From NCBI GenBank assembly GCA_036675645.1, contig JAKFEP010000093.1, forward strand, positions 1 to 25,911: a stretch of DNA of 25,911 nt, given 5' to 3'. How positions within the stretch are numbered: position 1 is the stretch's first letter; every line of letters starts with the position of its first letter. Positions 22,338 to 25,911 of the stretch are shown piece after piece. This DNA comes from Methylotenera_A sp036675645 (lineage in GTDB: Bacteria; Pseudomonadota; Gammaproteobacteria; Burkholderiales; Methylophilaceae). The notes beneath the pieces are model-generated. The model had not been told where the DNA came from, did not search any database, and saw only the letters and a list, made by a program, of their open reading frames with translations. The position numbers were made by a program, and so were the translations under genes.

Positions 22338-24284
22338 TTAATCTTGACCAGTCTCTAAAAAGCTTCGCAGTCTTTCTGACCTGGTAGGATGACGTAACTT
22401 ACGTAATGCTTTCGCCTCGATTTGACGAATACGCTCACGTGTAACATCAAACTGTTTACCCACTTCTTCCAGCGTGTGGTCAGTATTCATCTCAATACCA
22501 AAACGCATACGCAATACTTTTGCTTCGCGTGGTGTCAACGACTCTAATACTTCACTAGTGGCATCTCGTAGGCTGGCGTAAACAGCCGCTTCCATTGGTG
22601 CCAATGTTGTATTGTCTTCAATAAAGTCACCCAAGTGCGAGTCTTCATCATCGCCAATCGGCGTTTCCATCGAAATCGGCTCTTTGCTGATTTTTAAGAT
22701 TTTACGAATCTTATCTTCAGGCATTTCCATTTTTTCTGCCAATGTTGCTGGATCAGGCTCAATGCCTGTCTCTTGTAAAATTTGGCGACTGATGCGATTC
22801 ATTTTATTAATCGTTTCGATCATGTGCACTGGAATACGAATCGTACGCGCCTGATCAGCAATAGAACGTGTGATCGCTTGGCGAATCCACCATGTTGCAT
22901 AGGTAGAGAATTTGAAACCGCGGCGATACTCAAACTTATCCACCGCCTTCATCAAGCCGATATTACCTTCTTGAATTAAGTCCAAGAACTGCAAGCCACG
23001 GTTGGTGTATTTTTTTGCAATCGAAATCACCAAACGCAAATTTGCCTCAATCATTTCACGCTTGGCACGGCGCGCACGCGCCTCGCCGGTGGTCATTTGC
23101 TTGTTGATTTCTTTAAGCTCTCTGATAGGAATGCCCACTTTAGTCTCAAGCGCGATCAGTCTATCTTGCTGATCCACAATCGAGTGTTTGTAGCGCACCA
23201 AGCGTTCAATATAAGGCTTATCCAGACCCAGTTCTGTATCTAGCCAAGTTAAATTAATCTCGTTACCAGGAAAGCTTTTAATAAAATGTGTACGTGGCAT
23301 GCCTGATTTATCCACGCAAAAATCCATCACTTTACGCTCGTGGCCGCGCACCTCTTCCACCAAACTGCGTACTTGCTCGCACAAGGCTTCAACCTGCTTG
23401 GCTGAAAATCTAAATGCTGTTAATTCTTCTAATACCGACTCATGCAGTTTTTTGTATTTTGGGTCTTGCGAGCCAGTAGTTTCGCGAATCGCGTTCATCT
23501 CGCTGTTGGCTTTGCGAATCACTGCAAAACGTTTTAGTACTTCTTCTTTTAATTTGGCTAGTGCTTCAGCTGAAATGGCAGCTGCCTTGGCGCCATCTTC
23601 GTCATCGTCATCTTCTTCCTCCACATCCGCGTCCTCTTCTTCGGCCACTTCAGCAGAAATGGTGTCTTCGAGGCCAATGTCGCTATCAATTAAACCATCC
23701 ACCAAATCGTCTACACTGATTTCGTCTTTTTCAACTTGGTCAACCATTGCCAATAATTGGGTAATAGTAGTTGGGCAGGCAGCAATCGCTTGCACCATGT
23801 GTTTGAGACCATCTTCAATACGACGCGCAATTTCAATTTCACTTTCGCGGGTCAGCAAATCGACGGTGCCCATTTCGCGCATGTACATACGCACCGGGTC
23901 GGTGGTGCGGCCAAAATCAGAATCAACCGTCGCCAGCGCAGCTTCGGCTTCTTCTACCGCATCTTCATCAGTCACTGGTGGAGGCGCATCAGCCATCAAT
24001 AACAGTTCAGCGTCAGGTGCTTCTTCATACACCTGAATGCCCATGTCATTAATCATGCCGATAATGCCATCTATCTGTTCAGAGTTTTGTACATCGTCTG
24101 GCAAATGGTCATTAATTTCGGCGTAAGTTAAATAGCCGCGCTCTTTACCCAAAATAATCAGGGTTTTTAAGCGTGTGCGCCTTACCTCAGCGTCTATTGC
24201 TTGAGCAGCTGGGTCTTGCGCTGCTTCGTGTTCAAGCTTTAAGCGCTCTTTTTCTAATGTCTTGTCTGACTTTGGTCTGGCCAT
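22338..24284 (-). CDS. rpoD: RNA polymerase primary sigma factor RpoD (sigma70)
   Basis: 648 residues. Region 1.1 lies in the first 90 residues, and region 1.2 begins near 126 (DPVRMYMREMG). A non-conserved insert follows with an unbroken acidic run near 212-231. Region 2 contains NLRLVISIAKKYTNRGLQFLDLIQEGNIGLMKAVDKF and the -10 recognition helix with TYATWWIRQAI. The C-terminal region 4 helix-turn-helix (LEEVGKQFDVTRERIRQIEAKALRKLR) recognises the -35 box. These are the hallmarks of the housekeeping sigma factor that directs most transcription. The start has AGGA 7-8 nt upstream. It lies 189 bp after dnaG with its own promoter and before tRNA-Ile. Confidence 0.98.
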   Translation of the reverse strand: MARPKSDKTLEKERLKLEHEAAQDPAAQAIDAEVRRTRLKTLIILGKERGYLTYAEINDHLPDDVQNSEQIDGIIGMINDMGIQVYEEAPDAELLLMADAPPPVTDEDAVEEAEAALATVDSDFGRTTDPVRMYMREMGTVDLLTRESEIEIARRIEDGLKHMVQAIAACPTTITQLLAMVDQVEKDEISVDDLVDGLIDSDIGLEDTISAEVAEEEDADVEEEDDDDEDGAKAAAISAEALAKLKEEVLKRFAVIRKANSEMNAIRETTGSQDPKYKKLHESVLEELTAFRFSAKQVEALCEQVRSLVEEVRGHERKVMDFCVDKSGMPRTHFIKSFPGNEINLTWLDTELGLDKPYIERLVRYKHSIVDQQDRLIALETKVGIPIRELKEINKQMTTGEARARRAKREMIEANLRLVISIAKKYTNRGLQFLDLIQEGNIGLMKAVDKFEYRRGFKFSTYATWWIRQAITRSIADQARTIRIPVHMIETINKMNRISRQILQETGIEPDPATLAEKMEMPEDKIRKILKISKEPISMETPIGDDEDSHLGDFIEDNTTLAPMEAAVYASLRDATSEVLESLTPREAKVLRMRFGIEMNTDHTLEEVGKQFDVTRERIRQIEAKALRKLRHPTRSERLRSFLETGQD

Positions 24285-24363
24285 GCCCGATCCTATTCTA
24301 TAGTCTAAATACAGGTCAATACTAGTCCTACTGCACTGCTACTGTCATTACGGGAAACCCTAA

Positions 24364-24392
24364 ATTATACCGCAAAAAGCCCTTAATTTTAA
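24364..24392 (-). promoter_or_regulatory. Sigma70 promoter for rpoD
   Basis: Reading the minus strand, TTAAAA (24387-24392), a 17-nt spacer and a perfect TATAAT (24364-24369) lie about 80 bp before the rpoD ATG. This gives rpoD a promoter separate from dnaG, as seen in other macromolecular synthesis operons. Confidence 0.65.
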
Positions 24393-24473
24393 GCGATTTA
24401 TGCTTATACTTTAAACAGTTAATCCGCTTTTGAGCATAGATTTACTGCTTTGGTTTGTTTTAGATTAAAAAAC

Positions 24474-25911
24474 TTAAAGTTTATTTTGAGATTTTTTAAC
24501 AGTTAAGTTTTTAAGCATCTCGCGCTCTTCGTCTGTCAACGTACTCAAGGGCTTTTCTTTTAATGTATCCAAAATTCCGCCATTTTGCTTTTTCTGAATC
24601 ATTTTACCTAATTGGGTACACGCACCTTCAAATTCAAGCTCAAACTCTGGTCCCTTAACAAACAAAGCCAGCTCGCGCTTAATTTCGTTAAGCATTTTTG
24701 TATCTACTTTTGATTCAATTGCATGCAGCAATGCGGCCGGCTTCGATTGAGGTTGCGTCAAAGCCGCATGAATACTGGCTTGCAGTAGCACGTTTTCTTC
24801 TCCGAAGCCTTGTGCAAAATTTAAATGCTCAGTTTTGGCTAAACTGGGTTGCATCAGTAGCATCAAAACAAAACGTTTTTTAATGCTAATCGGCGCCCGG
24901 CTTTGTTTTTGCGTCGCTAGCACCGGCACTTTGTTTGGCGCTGGCAACTTCAACTTCTGTTGTAACTCTTCTACACTTATACCTGCCAACTCTGCTATTT
25001 TTTTACGCATATATAAAGCACTTAATGGTGCTTTAATTTCCATCAAAATAGGGGCTGCATCACGCAAAAACTTAATCTGATCCTCGTCTGAATTCAGCGG
25101 ATTATTTTCGCTTAAATGCGCAATTATGTATTGCGAAAGCGGCATGGCGTTTTGCATTTCCTGCTCAAACTTTTCTTTGCCAAACTCACGCACATAACTG
25201 TCAGGGTCATGTTCTTTAGGCAGAAATAGAAAGCGTAATTTTAGCCCGTCAGTTAAGGCTGGCAATGCATTCATGGCGGCGCGCCAAGCTGCAGTGCGGC
25301 CTGCATTATCGCCATCAAAACTAAATACAATTTCATCAGTTTGGCGCATCAGCTTGGTAATATGAAATGGCGTAGTCGCAGTGCCCAGTGCGGCCACTGC
25401 GTACTCTATGCCATATTGCGCAAGCGCCACCACATCCATATAACCCTCTACCACCAGCACGCGGCCTGCATCTCTTATGGCTCTTCGAGCGACAAATAAG
25501 CCATACAACTCGTGGCCTTTTTGAAACAGCGGTGTTTCAGGTGAATTGTAATATTTGGGAGTATCTTCAGGATTGATGACGCGGCCACCAAAGCCAATCA
25601 CTTGACCTTTTTGGTCGTGAATCGGAAACATGATACGGTCACGAAAGCGATCGTAGCGCTTGCCTTGGTCATTTTCCACCACCAGGCCTGCAGTTTGCAA
25701 AGCATCGTTTTCATAATTGGCAAACACACTTTGCAGGTTTTGCCAGCCAGCTGGCGCATAACCAATTTGAAATTTAGCCGCAATTTGACCACTTAAGCCA
25801 CGGCCTTTTAAATACTCTATGGCGCGTTCCGATTTTTTAAGCTCAGATTTATAGTAATTGGCAGCTTGTTGCAGGCTTTCTTGCAGGCCAAGTTTAATAG
25901 TTTTATTTTGT
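24474..25911 (-). CDS. dnaG: DNA primase DnaG, C-terminal part (runs off the right edge)
   Basis: About 479 codons are visible; the N-terminal zinc-binding domain (about 110 residues) lies beyond the edge. The reading frame is open from 25910, giving AANYYKSELKKSERAIEYLKGRGLS upstream of the first internal Met. The catalytic core includes RFRDRIMFPIHD and GFGGRV. The TOPRIM motifs EGYMD (near 25434-25448) and DGDNAG (near 25305-25322) supply the metal-binding acidic residues. The C-terminal third is the variable DnaB-binding region. DnaG makes RNA primers at the replication fork. Placement directly before rpoD is the conserved macromolecular synthesis order; rpsU would be expected upstream. 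Confidence 0.97.
   Translation of the reverse strand, partial: QNKTIKLGLQESLQQAANYYKSELKKSERAIEYLKGRGLSGQIAAKFQIGYAPAGWQNLQSVFANYENDALQTAGLVVENDQGKRYDRFRDRIMFPIHDQKGQVIGFGGRVINPEDTPKYYNSPETPLFQKGHELYGLFVARRAIRDAGRVLVVEGYMDVVALAQYGIEYAVAALGTATTPFHITKLMRQTDEIVFSFDGDNAGRTAAWRAAMNALPALTDGLKLRFLFLPKEHDPDSYVREFGKEKFEQEMQNAMPLSQYIIAHLSENNPLNSDEDQIKFLRDAAPILMEIKAPLSALYMRKKIAELAGISVEELQQKLKLPAPNKVPVLATQKQSRAPISIKKRFVLMLLMQPSLAKTEHLNFAQGFGEENVLLQASIHAALTQPQSKPAALLHAIESKVDTKMLNEIKRELALFVKGPEFELEFEGACTQLGKMIQKKQNGGILDTLKEKPLSTLTDEEREMLKNLTVKKSQNKL

Noticed and set aside
23299..24036. 245-codon plus-strand reading frame inside rpoD
   Set aside because: It is antisense to a clear RpoD frame, and its serine-rich translation mirrors the acidic run of RpoD; no ribosome site or recognisable domain.

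Overview
The window looks like chromosomal DNA of a methylotrophic betaproteobacterium of the family Methylophilaceae (Methylotenera-like). The evidence is a XoxF-type PQQ methanol dehydrogenase at the left edge, AT-rich base composition, betaproteobacterial-looking RpoD and DnaG, and the dnaG-rpoD-tRNA-Ile(CAT) order at the right edge. The genus is an inference; no rRNA is present. I see no insertion sequence, phage gene or CRISPR array.

Layout. 1-942 (minus) is the N-terminal 314 codons of xoxF. 1224-5039 (plus) holds a proline iminopeptidase, a YihY/BrkB membrane protein fused to a degenerate cyclic-nucleotide-binding domain, and a TPR protein ending in a 2-oxoglutarate/Fe(II) oxygenase-like domain. 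5318-9046 (plus) is a three-gene signalling operon: an RpfG-like receiver/HD-GYP protein, a receiver-only protein, and an RpfC-like hybrid kinase with five or six membrane segments, receiver and HPt. It converges on, and overlaps by 4 bp, rpfF (minus, 9043-9942), the DSF (cis-2-unsaturated fatty acid) synthase. A FadL-type outer membrane fatty acid channel is divergent from rpfF and ends at a strong terminator. Together these form a complete DSF circuit: RpfF makes the fatty acid signal, RpfC senses it, and phosphorelay to RpfG controls c-di-GMP breakdown. The receiver-only protein is an extra possible phosphate acceptor.

11533-11739 (minus) is a small lipoprotein with 11-residue repeats. A 582-bp region rich in inverted repeats then leads into a trimeric autotransporter adhesin (816 aa) and a TpgA-like OmpA/BamE-type lipoprotein, a pair known elsewhere to cooperate in surface display of the fibre. 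Next come a small two-helix membrane protein of unknown function and a convergent membrane PAS-GGDEF-EAL protein (minus). Adhesin, DSF and c-di-GMP genes in one 13-kb stretch suggest a surface-attachment or biofilm regulation neighbourhood, which is inference.

19410-22022 (plus) is a P2-like cation ATPase with an unusual PEEFP motif. From 22138 to the right edge, all on the minus strand, lies the macromolecular synthesis region: dnaG (partial), rpoD with its own good promoter, tRNA-Ile(CAT) and a terminator.

The most notable items are the complete Rpf/DSF cluster with an intercalated receiver, the fadL gene next to rpfF, the hairpins at both adhesin-operon start sites, and the BrkB fusion to a degenerate nucleotide-binding domain.
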